NCBI RefSeq assembly: GCF_910592395.1
Contig: NC_088311.1
Location: forward strand, 19,346,501-19,410,500
Source of the DNA: Lineus longissimus
Lineage: Eukaryota; Nemertea; Pilidiophora; Heteronemertea; Lineidae
Direction of reading: 5' to 3'
Length of the DNA stretch: 64,000 nucleotides
Numbering within the stretch: position 1 is the stretch's first letter; each line of letters begins with the position of its first letter. A model generated the notes under the pieces. The model saw only the letters and a program-made list of their open reading frames with translations, was not told the origin of the DNA and did not search any database. Positions 33,458-47,400 of this stretch are shown piece after piece. Both the position numbers and the translations under genes were made by a program.

Positions 33458-36400
33458 ATGGATCAGGAAGCAACTACCGAGCCTGAGGTAAACTGTCAGA
33501 ACCCAAAAAGTGCCAAATCAGGAATAACATAAACAATAACACCCATGTCCCATCCACATCATTATATCATCATCATTCATTAACTTAAATCCATCATCAA
33601 TCCACACCCATGCATGCACTTATCACCTTCATGCACTAGGCATATCAAGAAAAAAAATTGAGGTCATTATCCGGGGCGCATTAGAACCCGCGTCTCCCGG
33701 AAGAATAAATAAGCGCGATTTGCAGCGCTGGATATATATATGTCGTGTCGTTCACAGATTAAAGTTAAACAAGACGTCGACTGTCATCATAAATAAAAGG
33801 AATATGACCAAGGGCAAGGCAGACCATCACATATTGACCAACTACGACCTACATCCAAAGAACCTCTCCCTACGTTATTTCCTCTTGACGGCACGTAAAT
33901 ATCACCGCAGCATTGTTTTATTTTGGGCCTGGGGTAATGCAAAATGCTCCAAAAGCAACATTACTTGTTAAGTTGACCTTGTTTCCCGGAGAGTTGGGCC
34001 AATGAGTCCTGCCATGTTTGCAATGCAACCTTTGACTTGACCTTGTCAAATTGACCTTGTTTCCAGGAGAGTCCAGTCGCGCCGGCGCCGGCGGTGGATC
34101 TGGGCGAGGCCGGAGATCTCTACATTTTGATGAAGAGGGAGTATCGGATATCAAGAAATATTAGAGCGTCATGGTTTTTCAACCACCTCAACACCAATGT
34201 TGAATATGTCCCGAAGGAAAATCTGGTAAGTATCATTCCTGAATTGGACTTCTGATCGCTTTTTCATGCAGCATGTTTTTCATTGCCTTTCAGTATCTTC
34301 TTGAAGGTTCTCAGGCTTCTCAAATACACCATCAATATATACACACCCATTCCCATGATTCAAAAATTATTAGGGCACCCATTTTAGAGTCAATTTGGCC
34401 TCGGGTACTGACAATTTTTGAAAGAAGATTAGAGGGCATGAAGGTGGCAGTGGTTAAATTCACACCCTGCACACCGTTTAACGGTGTGTGCACCCAAATT
34501 AGGGTAGCCCGGATGTCAAAATTACGAAATACAATGAAAAATATGTTTTCAGGATTTTTTCAGGCAATTGTGTATAGAGAACATCCATATTGACCACTGT
34601 AGTCCTTGTCAAATTATATTGTATTATAAATGTCTTGATGAATCGTTTACAGGATGACTTCACTGAAGAACTAGGAATCGTATCGGTTGTGCCAAAAGAT
34701 TTGACAAAAGTAATCCCAGCGAATGCATCGAAGATGATATTCCGTCTGACACCGAGCAGCAGAATCACATTTCTTGCCCGCCGATATCGATTGGTGTTCA
34801 CGCTTGATTTGAGTCCCACTGCCGCCTCAGTTGTAAGTATGAAACAGCGTCGACGGGTGCTGGTACTTATTTTTTTTTTAATCTGCGAGTTGCGTCTGCC
34901 TATTTTAAAGTGATACTATGATGTGATTTACAACTTTGCGGAAATACGTCCGTTTTTAATTGTTGATCACAAATGTAAAGCTCAAATTTTCCATTTTTGA
35001 TTAGATTTATTATAAAATCGCTGAATGTAAACCACTGCGACCGCGAAAATGTTCATGTTGTGACGTCATCAACGAAAACGGCATCGGAGCGAGCCGTCCG
35101 GGCGGGATTAAACCATCAAAAAAAAAACCTTACCAATTTATGAGAAAGTGACGTAGTCATTTGTCAAAAACAGCTAAAACATCATATGGTGAAATTTGAC
35201 ACGAGTTACCCTTTAAGTCATAAAGATGGATCAGTAAAAAAAAAGGTACAGACTACGGTTTGTTGTCTGATCAGTTTGCTGTCTGACCAGTCACTTAGTT
35301 AAGGGTCACTCCTGAAACAAGCAAATCCTACCTCCACACCCTAGATTTTTATTGCGGATTTGCACGAATCTCTGGCCCCAACTTAATCATGGCTGAAACA
35401 ATCAAATTGGGGCAATGATATACCGTAACCACCATTTAAAGCTTTGTTTGGACTTTTCGAGCCCTGAAAAATGCTTCATTGCCTGTTTGAAAAACTTTGT
35501 TTATGTTTTGTTTAGGACATTCATTCTGGCCAAGTTCTCTACGACAAAGCATTTCAGTCATTGAAGACAACCCTTAAAGCCCTCATTAGACCAGTAAGTA
35601 TATATCATAACCAGCAGTGTTTTGCTAATTGAGGTAAATTTGCTAGTCCAATCCCGTGAAAACACTTTATCATTTCTATAAATCACCCAACAAATTGATC
35701 GATTTTGCTTGATGTTTTCTTATTCTTTCTCTTTTCCAGTTCCATGTTCCTAACAGTAAACTACTCTTTGCCCCTCAGTTGTATGTGACGGTGATTGCAT
35801 ACACGCCTATTGTATGCTGTCAGCTTCATCAGGTAAGGAATCATCTCAAATAAGACTGAAGCAGACGTCATTTCTTCTTCCTTGTTGGCTCTTGTGAATG
35901 CCACTACGGTTGGTCTCCAGTCTCCATCACAAGCTACTCATGTTTCTCACTTGGATGAGGTATTTAGCTTGTCCTGGTATAAGCACCAGTGCCCCGCAGA
36001 CAAGTGAGCAGTGAGCATAATCGCAGGTTGCAACAACAAAAATCACTTGTTTTCGAATCACAACGCTTATAAGGAATCTCGGTTTCCAGCCAAAGAACAT
36101 TGCATTGGAGGTATAACGACTTGCCCGAGATCACAAGCGATTTCTTAAGGTTCATCTCAAGGTCAATTTCTGTTTCAGATTTTGGTACAGGGTTACGCAG
36201 TGACGCCCGACAATGTTGAAAGTTTCCTTGAACAAATTCATATCCAACTCATGGACTTTGAAAGCTGCAATGCCGTCAGTTTCTCGGACATGAAAGACCA
36301 TGAGGCAGATACAGTAAGTGTCTGGTAGAAATCTTCTTTTTTAATGTACCGGTCTGTCATAAGATGGCAGTGGATTTTTTGGCTCTGACTAGAGATACGA

Positions 36401-39400
36401 GAGCTGTATTCCCAGGTCCAAAGGCTAGAGCTAATACTTGAAAACGGATTTGTATCATCACTCTAATAAGCCTGGCGTATTAGGTAGGTAAATAATAAAT
36501 TGAAATTTAAAGTTGGGATTCATAGTCGGATATCAACCATGTTAGATTGAAGATTTCATTCACACTTTAATCCCGGTCTTTTCTAAAACTTATCAGTGGG
36601 CGTCGGGTGAGCTCCTTAGTGGCCAACGCTATCTGAGAATATCTGACCAGTAGGCATTTATACACCTGGGTGGAGTATTTGCCTAGAATTTTATGCCAAC
36701 TGTGGGGTTCGAACAAGAGACCTCTTGCCCGCCAGCCGAGAGTGCAAGCAACTAGTCCACAACGCTGCCTACCGTTTCCAGTTTACTTGAGTAGAAAGTG
36801 TAAAGTTTACGATACTTTATGATATTCCTTACATATTCTTGCTTTCTCTCTTCAGGACAGTGATGATATTGGCCTAACAGGAGGCCTGTTCGATGACATC
36901 ATAGAGAGACCAGAGTCACCTGCTGCTCAAAAAGTCCACATGGTCACACCCGATGCTGGCTTTGTAAACATGCTCAGATATGGCATCCTGGCCTTACAGT
37001 TGTTACCTGAGAATACATCGGCTGGTGAGTGGAGGATCTTTGATTGTGATAGTACCGTATTTTATTGGTGGTGAGCTATACGTCACCCATTTAATACCCA
37101 ATTAATGAAATTGTTTGGGTAACTGCGTAACAGGTATAAGTCCGAGTACACGTTTACTCCTAGTTGGGATCAATCATCCTGGCCCTTGACTGTATTCTTA
37201 TTTACATTTCCTTATTTTCAACTTCCCTAGCTAAAAAAACTACCAACCTCATTTTGTCATCTCCTCTTCCAGGCATAATACTTATAACTGACGGTGTGAT
37301 AGGCCTACCCGACATGACCGTTTTGGATGCCCTACTGAGTCAGCTGAGGAACAGCACCGTGGCGTGTTCGTTCATCGATATCGGTGGCCAGAGTCAGAGT
37401 AACAGCAGCTTTGGCTACATCCCGTACACAGAACTCATGCAGTTCATTGCGACGGCTACCTTCGGGGCTTATTTGGCTGCAACTCCCTGTGTGGTACGTT
37501 TCTTTTTTATAATAGATTTGAGCCCATCCTTACAACGCCCACTCTGACTTTAACATTGTGAATGAATTACACTAACAGTCTTCTGCAGGTATAGGCCAGA
37601 TGTATACCGCCTAACAACTGCTGCCTCCACTAATATCTCTTCTTCTGTTGCCCAGGATGAGTCCTCCTGCGGGATGAACGTGTACCACCAGGCCCTGTTC
37701 ACTTGGAGTTTCCAGAAAGGCCTAGAGGGATTCAAGATAGACAATCTAGACGATACATGCTGTGATGATTTTATGGATGATCAGGATTTAGCCTGGACAC
37801 ATAGGTAAAGAAATCAGAATAATGCCCGAGTGTCTGAATGAGTCACCGTTAACATGAGCTACCTTTAATCCTTTCGCTAGCGTCCCTGTTATTTCCCAGG
37901 TCGGCACTCCGAGTTTTTGGTTGGTTACACTTGAAAAAACGAGGTGGCAGCACTGTGCTCGATTCAATAAAGACCTCATCCCAAAGATAGGGTAATGCTA
38001 GCTATTTTAGAATGAAACTTTTTCCAAGCCAAGTTGGAATCCAGGCCACTCGGTCTATAGCAGGTGTAGGCCAGGGCTACTATACACTGCCAAAACCCTG
38101 CAGTAGCAAAGGGGTTAAACGTCCAAATATAACTCGAAAAGCCTAAAAAACTTGATTAAGGTTCACATAGATCTTTGAAATGTTTATCAATTTTGTGTCT
38201 GAGTGTGCAGGATTGTTTCTACAACAAAATGTTCAGCCTTTTGTTGAAGGGCGCTTCCATCCTTCTTTGACCTAAAGTGCTGATAGCTTGATCACCATAT
38301 TCCAAGTTTATTCCAACATTTCTTCAATTTTAGGACTCAGACACTCCCGGGCGGCGGCAAACAAATCTGTGATACTCCTCTCTTGAGGAAGAAACATATT
38401 GAGTACAACTACAATGTCTCCATCTTCAACTTGATGTCGGTGCGGCTTAGGGAGGGATATACAATCAAGGATGTCAATGTTGGCAAAGGTAACTGTTACC
38501 AGAATAGGCTAACCTCTGTGTTGTTACAAAACTGCCAGTTTTGGATCTGCAGAATATTGTACACTTTGCTAGGAGTGTGGAGAAAAAACTGATTTGTCTT
38601 TCTTTTGTAGGTGAGACGCAGCTCGAAGTTAAAATGGTGCTGCCCTGGTCCCACGATGTCAAGATCGAGTACATCGCACGATCGTCATGGCCAATTTCTA
38701 CAAAGTATGTGGTCTTCTACTGGTCCCGTTACTACTTTTTTAATAGTCACTGTGGTCTTTTTTCTATTCGGAAAAAATGATACTCTGATTTTTGCTGATT
38801 TCGCATAAAAAATTAAGTATTTGAACAAAATGTTATATTTCACCTGAAACTTCTAAATCCAAAGTAGCTAAAAATAGTTCCTTTGCCAAAATTGGATGAA
38901 GCATGACCAGAACGAGATATTTGAAGCAAAAATATCACAAATTTCCCCAAATCAAATCTTCTGACTTGCCTTAATACTCCACCCTGGTATAACTCGGTAC
39001 CAGCCAGAAATGCTCAGGTTGTATTGCTGGTTGAACGCTCATCTGAAATATATAACTCTGATTTTGTCATCAGCAAAAAATTTAAATGGTGAAAAATTTA
39101 ACTTTTTTTAGAAATTTTTGCGAATTCGAAAATAAAGGGCAATTAGGTCATTTTTTCAGGCCTAAAGAGGCAATTGATATGTGCTTTGTCTGATATATAG
39201 AGCCAATCATGTAATTTTTCAGGCATCAAACGCATATAGAAGTGCTGATGGAAGCGACTTATGAGTTCCTTCATGATGTGACTTGTCCCCGTAAGATCCC
39301 ATTCAAAAGTCTCTACAGGGCGGCCGTGGTTAATCGATTCTGGCAATCAATAAGCGGGTAAGTCAACTAAATTGCTGTTGATCCAGTCCTTTTGGCCTAC

Positions 39401-41129
39401 ATTTTGTCCGGTGAAACAAAATGTCCGGTGAAACTACCAATACCGACAGTAAGGTGTCAATTCCTTCAACCTTATTTCTCTCTGAGCAATTATGAACCAC
39501 AGAGCGACATGCTTACTTCTTCCTCTTGTCATTTTTTCAGTCTGTCTCAAACAGACCAGCTCCTAGTCCACCTGCAGTCTTTTCCCCTAAGCATCTCAAA
39601 CTACAACATACCCGAGAGTATCAAGAACGGAATGCCGCTGTTCTACTTGCCACCTAACTCCAAGGAACTGCAACTCTCCATTCAGATTAGTACAAAGTAA
39701 GAGATCTATCAATCGATCAAATTGTCATTTCTATGGCGCCACTTTCCATCCAGGCAAATGAATCCTGGTCAAGTGCGGCCTCCCATCTGTGAAAGTAGTA
39801 CTTTTTGAAAAGTTCTATTGATATATGGTGAATACTTTCAGGCATCCAGCCGGTTTAACAATGACACTAGAAAGTTCACTGGATGCAAATTTACTAGAGA
39901 TTGTCCAAAGTTGCACTATTTTCCACAATGACTTCTTCTGGATTACGTTAGTCTCTTCCAATCTCGCAACTTCCCGTGAGAAGCCTAATGACATTGTCCT
40001 TTTGGCCCGGTCCTGAGTGTGTGATAAGTTGAAACGCAAGCCAAAGTTGAAAAGCTGAAAGTTAAGCTGTGTTGAACGCGGTCATGAACTGGTTGGGAGA
40101 CTAGCATGTACTAAACAATACTCACGCCTGCGAGCTAATGTAGATGTAGAAGAGATCAACCAAATTGCAGGTGTATTATCGGACCCCATTTTGTGTCGAT
40201 ACTTGCAGGGACAATGTCCTGTCACAGTTCGCCTCCTATTGGAAACCGATCGTCATGCTGGACATCAACATCTGGCAAAAGTGGATGCACACACATCGCA
40301 TCGGAATCATCTTGGAACACGACATGCCCATGCCGAAGTATTTGCATATTCCGAACTCGAGCGGCCGATTTAATACGATTCAATGTCGGCAGGCTATCAC
40401 ATCGCTGAACGAGCTGCTGAGAGAATGGACCACGTTCGTCCTGATGGAGAACCATTCATATGTAAAGTACCTCTATGAGTAAGTTTTGCGTAGGAACACA
40501 TTCTTATTAAGCGCCTGCAATGAGGGATTTAAATGCAGTCACTTGCGATTATATTTGCTGCTGTATGCAACAAAAGGATTTCTTGTCTGCTTCTAAAAGT
40601 GTTTATCGCCCAGGTTGATATTGACTCACAGATTGCTGCGATCTGCGATGACCATAGCAAACAAGCAATATTTGTCACATGCGATTTAAATTGCTTGTTA
40701 GATTTGTGCTTTGCTTGTTAGATTTGTGCTTCACTTTTTATGAAGGCCACACTTCATCCACCTTCACCCAAGAAACCTCGATGTGTTTCGCAAATAACCC
40801 TGATCCCCCCCAAAAAAATGTAAAAATATTTTTTGACTGACAATACTACCGGTAATGTTAGTCATTTTGTAATCTGCAGGGAAAAATATGAAAAAATATA
40901 AAGGTGCCAAAATGTTTGCGATTACAGTATATGCAGACAATGTTGATTCTCTCTATCTTTTATGCAGTGACGCGGATAAACCTCCTACATCATTTTTCTT
41001 GGTGCGAGTGACATCGAAACCTCCATGCATGGTGCTGAGGTTGGCATTCCTGGGAGGCACTCCTGGGTATGAACGTAACCAGGTAAGTGAATCGTATTCT
41101 TCATTGTTGTTGTCATAGTCATAGTCATT

Positions 41130-41181
<52 letters not shown>

Positions 41182-41330
41182 GCATCATTACCAGCATCAT
41201 TACCCTACCAAGTATTGGATTTTTGCCTGAGGAATGGAGTCCACTATAGGTTACTGTCCACCTATGTGGGATCTTTTACTTGTCCTGGCATAGACACTCC
41301 AGTACAAGGAACCACGGCTTTTACTCTCAG

Positions 41331-41426
<96 letters not shown>

Positions 41427-44400
41427 AATGACATTGGTGACACTTCTTCCTCTTGCTCACATTTTGTCAATCTCCCAGACCCTCTATAACATCCATAGTG
41501 CCATTTTAATGATGTGTCTGAAGCAGACCTTGCAAAGCAGCTGCACAATGGGCTAATCACCATAAATATCTTTATTTGAAATAAAGCAATTTACATTTCC
41601 CTTCAGATTGTGAATGAACTTGTATCAAAAATCTTGAGTCTGAACTTCCCCAAAAGAGGTCCCTCCAAGGATGACAAGTCGAAGATATTATTGGCGCGGC
41701 GTAAATCTGTGGCGACAAAAGATGGTGACGTGGTCCTGCATAAACCTCCGCTGCAGAGGGCTTGGTCCGAAATATGCTGCTGTATCATTCTGGGGAAGCC
41801 AGTGGAGAAGTTACTGATTAGGTAGGTTTCCCTGTCACTTGCCTTGATCATTATCGTTATTTGAATTAGGCTTGAAAACATGACAAAAGAGGACACGAGA
41901 GTGATAAGTGACATCATGAATCCTACGTAGCCCGCTCTTTGGAAATGACTTGATAGGTCTTAAAGTGACGTGTTTCTAGTGACAGCATGAATTCTATGTA
42001 GCCCGCTCTTTGGAAATGACTTGTTAGGTCTTAAAGTGACGTGTTTCTTGTGACAGCATGAATTCTATGTAGCCCACTCTTTGGAAATGACTTGTTAGGT
42101 CTTAAAGTGACGTGTTTCTAGTGACAGCATGAATTCTATGTAGCCCGCTCTTTGGAAATGAATTGTTAGGTCTTAAAGTGACGTGTTTCTAGTGACAGCA
42201 TGAATTCTATGTAGCCCGCTCTTTGGAAATGACTTGTAAGGTCTTAAAGTGACGTGTTTCTAGTGACAGCATGAATTCTATGTAGCCCGCTCTTTGGAAA
42301 TGACTTGTTAGGTCTTAAAGTGACGTGTTTCTAGTGACAGCATGAATTCTATGTAGCCCGCTCTTTGGAAATGACTTGTAAGGTCTTAAAGTGACGTGTT
42401 TCTAGTGACAACATGAATTCTATGTAAACCCAGCCTTAAATAGGCCTAGTTGTATCTTTTGTCACAATTCATATGGCCCACCACCATCTATAATTCCTAC
42501 AGATACGAGAACAAGCCAAATGATTTCATGGCCTTTGAAACGCCCAAGGCCGACCATCCGTCAAGCCGTCTCATCTCCCACAGTACTCAAGCAAGTCAGC
42601 AGGCATTTAGTATGTTCACCGCCCTGTCGCGATATCAGCATCACCAGCGATGGGTGTGGTCAGTCCAGAATGGTACCTCCATGCCGATCAGTATGCAAAA
42701 TATTGGACGAGTCCTCTCGACTCTGGTAAAGTAAGTATGCATTATTGAATATACCTTTGTGTCAGATTTTGTTTATTATAGTATCACCCCGAATGAAAGG
42801 CTCTCATTGCTCTCCTATTTCTAATGCCAGACACCATTCCTGGCGAGAAGGTAGTTTGTACCCTACATTTAACTAGCCTGCGGCTAACCAATCAGCAGCA
42901 TTGGAAAGAGCTACCATTGGTGATTGAACCTGTGACCATTCGTTCATGAGGCGGATGCTTTAACCGCTAGGCCATTTTGATCGCCGAAACTGAGTTGTTA
43001 CATTTCGGTTGTTTGGCGCCAGAACATGACGTCATGACCATTGGACAACTTCATGACGTCATGACCATTGGACAACTTCGTGACGTCATGACCATTGGAC
43101 AACTTCGTGACGTCATGACCATTGGACAACTTCGTGACGTCATGACCATTGGACAACTTCGTGACTTCATGACCATTGGAAACTTCGTGACGTCATGACC
43201 ATTGGACAACTTCGTGACGTCATGACCATTGGACAACTGCATGACATCATGACCATTGGACAACTTCGTGACGCCATGACCATTGGACAACTTCGTGACA
43301 TCATGACCATTGGACAACTTCGTGACGTCATGACCATTGGACAACTTCGTGACGCCATGACCATTGGACAACTTCGTGACATCAGCCAATTGCCTATCCA
43401 AATTGAACATTCTGAATGGCATCGAAGGACCATGTGCACGGTATACCCTGTTCCTTAGATATTCAGAAACGGTCTTAAATCGGTGAAACTAGAGTATTTG
43501 TTTTTCCTTCAGGATGCGTCTGCAGGAAGGTTTCCACTTTGCTCACACCTCCTCAGGGATCATCAACATGGTAGTGGAGATTGACATGAAGGTATGCTCG
43601 TGGCCTTAAAATGTTTTGAATGTACAATATTCTAAGGGATGTAAAGGCCAGATAGCCCATAAGGCCTACTCGATTTATTTACAAATTTGAAAATTGTTCT
43701 TGTTACTTTGAATTATTCCAGGGTCTTAAACTGTTCGGATGCTGGGTATGGTTTTCTCGATTAAGATCTTGCAATAAGATTAATGTGAACTGTTCAGGAT
43801 TTATCTAATGTCGGTGTGTTCCCATTTCTTTAGAACCATGGCCACGACTCTGCAGACTGCCCCGAGAGCTGCCAGTCAGAGGATGGTGAGGCAGAGGAGG
43901 AGACCCACGGATGTGTTGTCCAGTACATCATCTTCCCGCCCCACGTCACCACTCACCAGAGAGAAAGGTAGAGTGCTCTATTCTAAAACACGGTCCTGGG
44001 TTGTAATATTTCATTTTTATAATGGATTATGTATCAGCCAGGGTATTCCAAAGGGTTTTCTCAAGGAAAGATGGTACCCTTGATATTCGAGAAGTTTAAC
44101 ACAAGTTAGGTGGCCGGTTAGGGATCTGTTGATAAAATACATTGTTTTATGGATATTTAGTGGCTGGCTTAAACAGGGGTGGTTTTTGGGACACATTTTG
44201 GATGAATTGTGCTGAAATGCTCCCGGAAAATACGGGGAAACAAATACAAGTGTTCCAGGATCTGAAGGGTTGATCCCTCATTCGTTGCAAACTCAAATTT
44301 CAGTATATCGGAGGATGAGCTCCTTGATGACAACTTCGAAACGACCGAGGCGGACGGGGAACTGCAGATTGTGACGGAGTGTTGGATTGAGCCGCAGTAT

Positions 44401-47400
44401 GGCATTGTCACCAACAGCACGCCTGAGAGGTCGTACCTTGAGGGATTAAGATACTGGGAGATTCCCTATGCGGTAAGTTGAAAGTTTCATCACCGGAATT
44501 TTCCATTAGGTTTAATCTGACATTTTTTGAGGCTAAGAAGATGTTCAAAATCTTTGGATCTTTATCTGCCCATCTCACATAAAAATCCTCAATAAGTTTA
44601 CGGTTTTTACAGGTTTTGAAAAAAATTCTGTTATAGAAATCTCTGTTAACAGGCCATGTCTATAGTGTACACCATTTATGGAAACTGTAAACCACATGTT
44701 AACTTTTCTGCTTGTCTCTTCTGCCCCTATTATCACCTATATTGTCGTTAAATATTGATCAGTAAATATTCTTATCAATTGGTTTGTGTATGTCGACGTA
44801 AATTTATATACATGTATTGTAGGCCACTTGACTATATTCGCGTTCATTGTGTTGAGAATCATCTTTGATTCGACAATGAATGAAAGCTGGTCCCCTTTCT
44901 GAACGCATTGGCAAAATTCAAACTCGCACCTTTAGCAGTTCTCACAGTTAAGTTGGGCTGTCTCAAAGCCAGAATACACTCATTGGAAATCTCAGGAAAT
45001 TGTTGTTTTGCAGCCTGCAGTGCTTAAAGGGTTAAATCACAATTCATGCTCGATTTATTGTCGGGTAGAAACTGCATTTGACTTGGAACATTGACTTTCT
45101 TTGCATTGACATCTAGTTCTATTTGTCATCCTGTGGATCGACACATGATAAAATGATGTGTTTGCAAACAACACTTTTGGGTCTATAAATACTGCGTTGC
45201 GAGTTTTGTCGTTTTGTTATCGAGAACTTAAGAAATGTGTTAGGGATTTACTTGTTTGTCCTCAGATGAGAACTTGAACTCAACGGAAATGCTTTCTTTG
45301 GTAGGGAGTTCATCAAATGATAGCTCCAAGACAAGTTACTGAGATCTGAAGTACATCCAACTCAAAGGGTTAAATCACAATTCATGCTCGATTTATCGTC
45401 GGGTAGAAACTGCATTTGACTTGGAACATCGACATTCTTTGCATTGACATCTAGTTCTATTTGTCATCCTGTGGATCGACACATGATAAAATGATGTGTT
45501 TGCAAACAACACTTTTGGGTCTATAAATACTGCGTTGCGAGTTTAGTCGTTTTGTTATCGTGAACTTAAGAAATGTGTTAGGGATTTACTTGTTTGTCCT
45601 CAGATGAGAACTTGAACTCAACGGAAATGCTTTCTTTGACAGGGAGTTCATCAAATGATAGCTCCAAGACAAGTTACTGATATCTGAAGTACATCCAACA
45701 CTTTCTGACCATTACACTGGTAAAGCTCAAATACAACCGAATTTTACAATAATTGCCTCATACAGAACCTCATGGTCTGCACCCTCTGTAAGTGTAGCCG
45801 GTGTCTTGGTAAGATGAAAAAACCTTGGTAGTCAAGATGCAGTCATCTCGGACACGGATTAAAATTGTGCGCAGTAAAGTTCAGATATCAAAAAATGTAA
45901 GTGAGCTAAAAAATGAACACCTTGTGATGGCACTTGTGCTGTAGTGTAATGTCACTGTGAGTGTCATTATCAAGGGCATAAAATCAGAGTTACATAGTAA
46001 CGCTTTCCGTAAAACTTAGAAACAATATTGCTACAGTCGCTTGCTGAATCGAAAGCATTATATTTGAGCTTAAAAACAACAGTTTGATTTGATGGGTGCT
46101 GTCAAAAAGGGTTTATGAAAGTGGTTTCATTTTCAATGAACATCTCTTCCGACATTTGTCAACACTTTTTTGGCATTGGACTTGCACTTTCATTTCATTT
46201 CTGTTTCGAATACCTCCGAAATAATCTGCGTAAGTGCATTCCTGTTTTATCATGTTGAGCAACATGTCCTTACAAAAAATCTCGGAACTTCTCCAGCGAA
46301 ATTGGTGCTGCCCTTGATTCGCGTCTCAAGTGGTAGCGAAAGATAGTATTTCAAGTGTTTTACAAATAAGCTGCTGAGTGTTTATGACTTACAAATTTTC
46401 ATGTGATTTGTAGGTGTATACCGTGTGGCCCCAATATCTTTTCAAATATTCAAAGATGACGGTATCGAATCAAAGGCTCAAAAAAATTCTGGTAAACTTT
46501 CGTTTTAGTTCCTACTCAGAAAGAAAAAGAATATTTCCTAGTGGCGAAAATTTATGTTTTGACTTCTTTGATTAGTTGACTGTACATGTACCCCTACCAT
46601 AATCCAGAATGTAATATTCCTTAATTACTGACGTCACAAAAATAACAAAGAATCCTTATGACATCATGTATTCACTCTGTCCAAATCAAGAGATGGGGAT
46701 GAATTATTGGGAACCAACAGACGCATGCACAGAATCTCAGAATGTCATAGACCAACTGCTAGTGAATGGGAATTCGGGCGGGGTTTAAAAGAACACTTTG
46801 CCTTTATGGTACAGAGCAGGCCCATTAACAAGCCGGGGTAAATCTTTTGGAAAGATGCAAAAACCTTGGTGGTCAAGACACATAGGCTGGTGCAGGCTGA
46901 ACAGGGGTTTCCGCAGCAAAAGGGTTCTTTACAATCTAGGATGTTTTAGTCAAGCCCTCTTGCAATATCTTCAAAGCCTGGTATTCCAGGCCCCCCGCTG
47001 ATAATTATCGCCTTCTAATTGTGCCAGTGACTCCCAAAAATAAGTCAATATGGGACAAGATAACAATTTCAAGAGTGAAAGCTTGTTCATTCCTGTCGTA
47101 TTTATCTCAACAGTTATAAATCAATCGTGATTATTTTGGAACAAATCTCGATCTTTGATTGCAAAGTTCAATTTGATTTGACAATGTATAGATTAGTACT
47201 AAGAGTGGTGTTTGTGTCGTGTCCTGATGGCCTGGTGATAGGTTATGACCTGTCCCGGCGTGATCTCATGTGACTGGTTTGAAGTGGTGAAGAAGTGAAA
47301 ATGAAACAATTTTCAACAAATTTGTAAATGCCAAATTTAGAAATTTTATTGTCTTTATCTTTTCATTCTCATAAAACTTGTTTGTGAACCCAAAAGTAGC

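Noticed and set aside
41251-41489. Open frames of poly-His, poly-Ile and poly-Asp
   Set aside because: They are translations of the CAT/ATC microsatellite in an SZT2 intron, on both strands.
43024-43385. CRISPR-like array
   Set aside because: There are no unique spacers; the whole unit repeats, and the DNA is from an animal nuclear genome.
42977-43458. Open frames with repeated MTIGQLRDV (plus) and VTKLSNGHD (minus)
   Set aside because: They come from the 27-bp minisatellite, whose length is a multiple of three; the region lies between two SZT2 exons.
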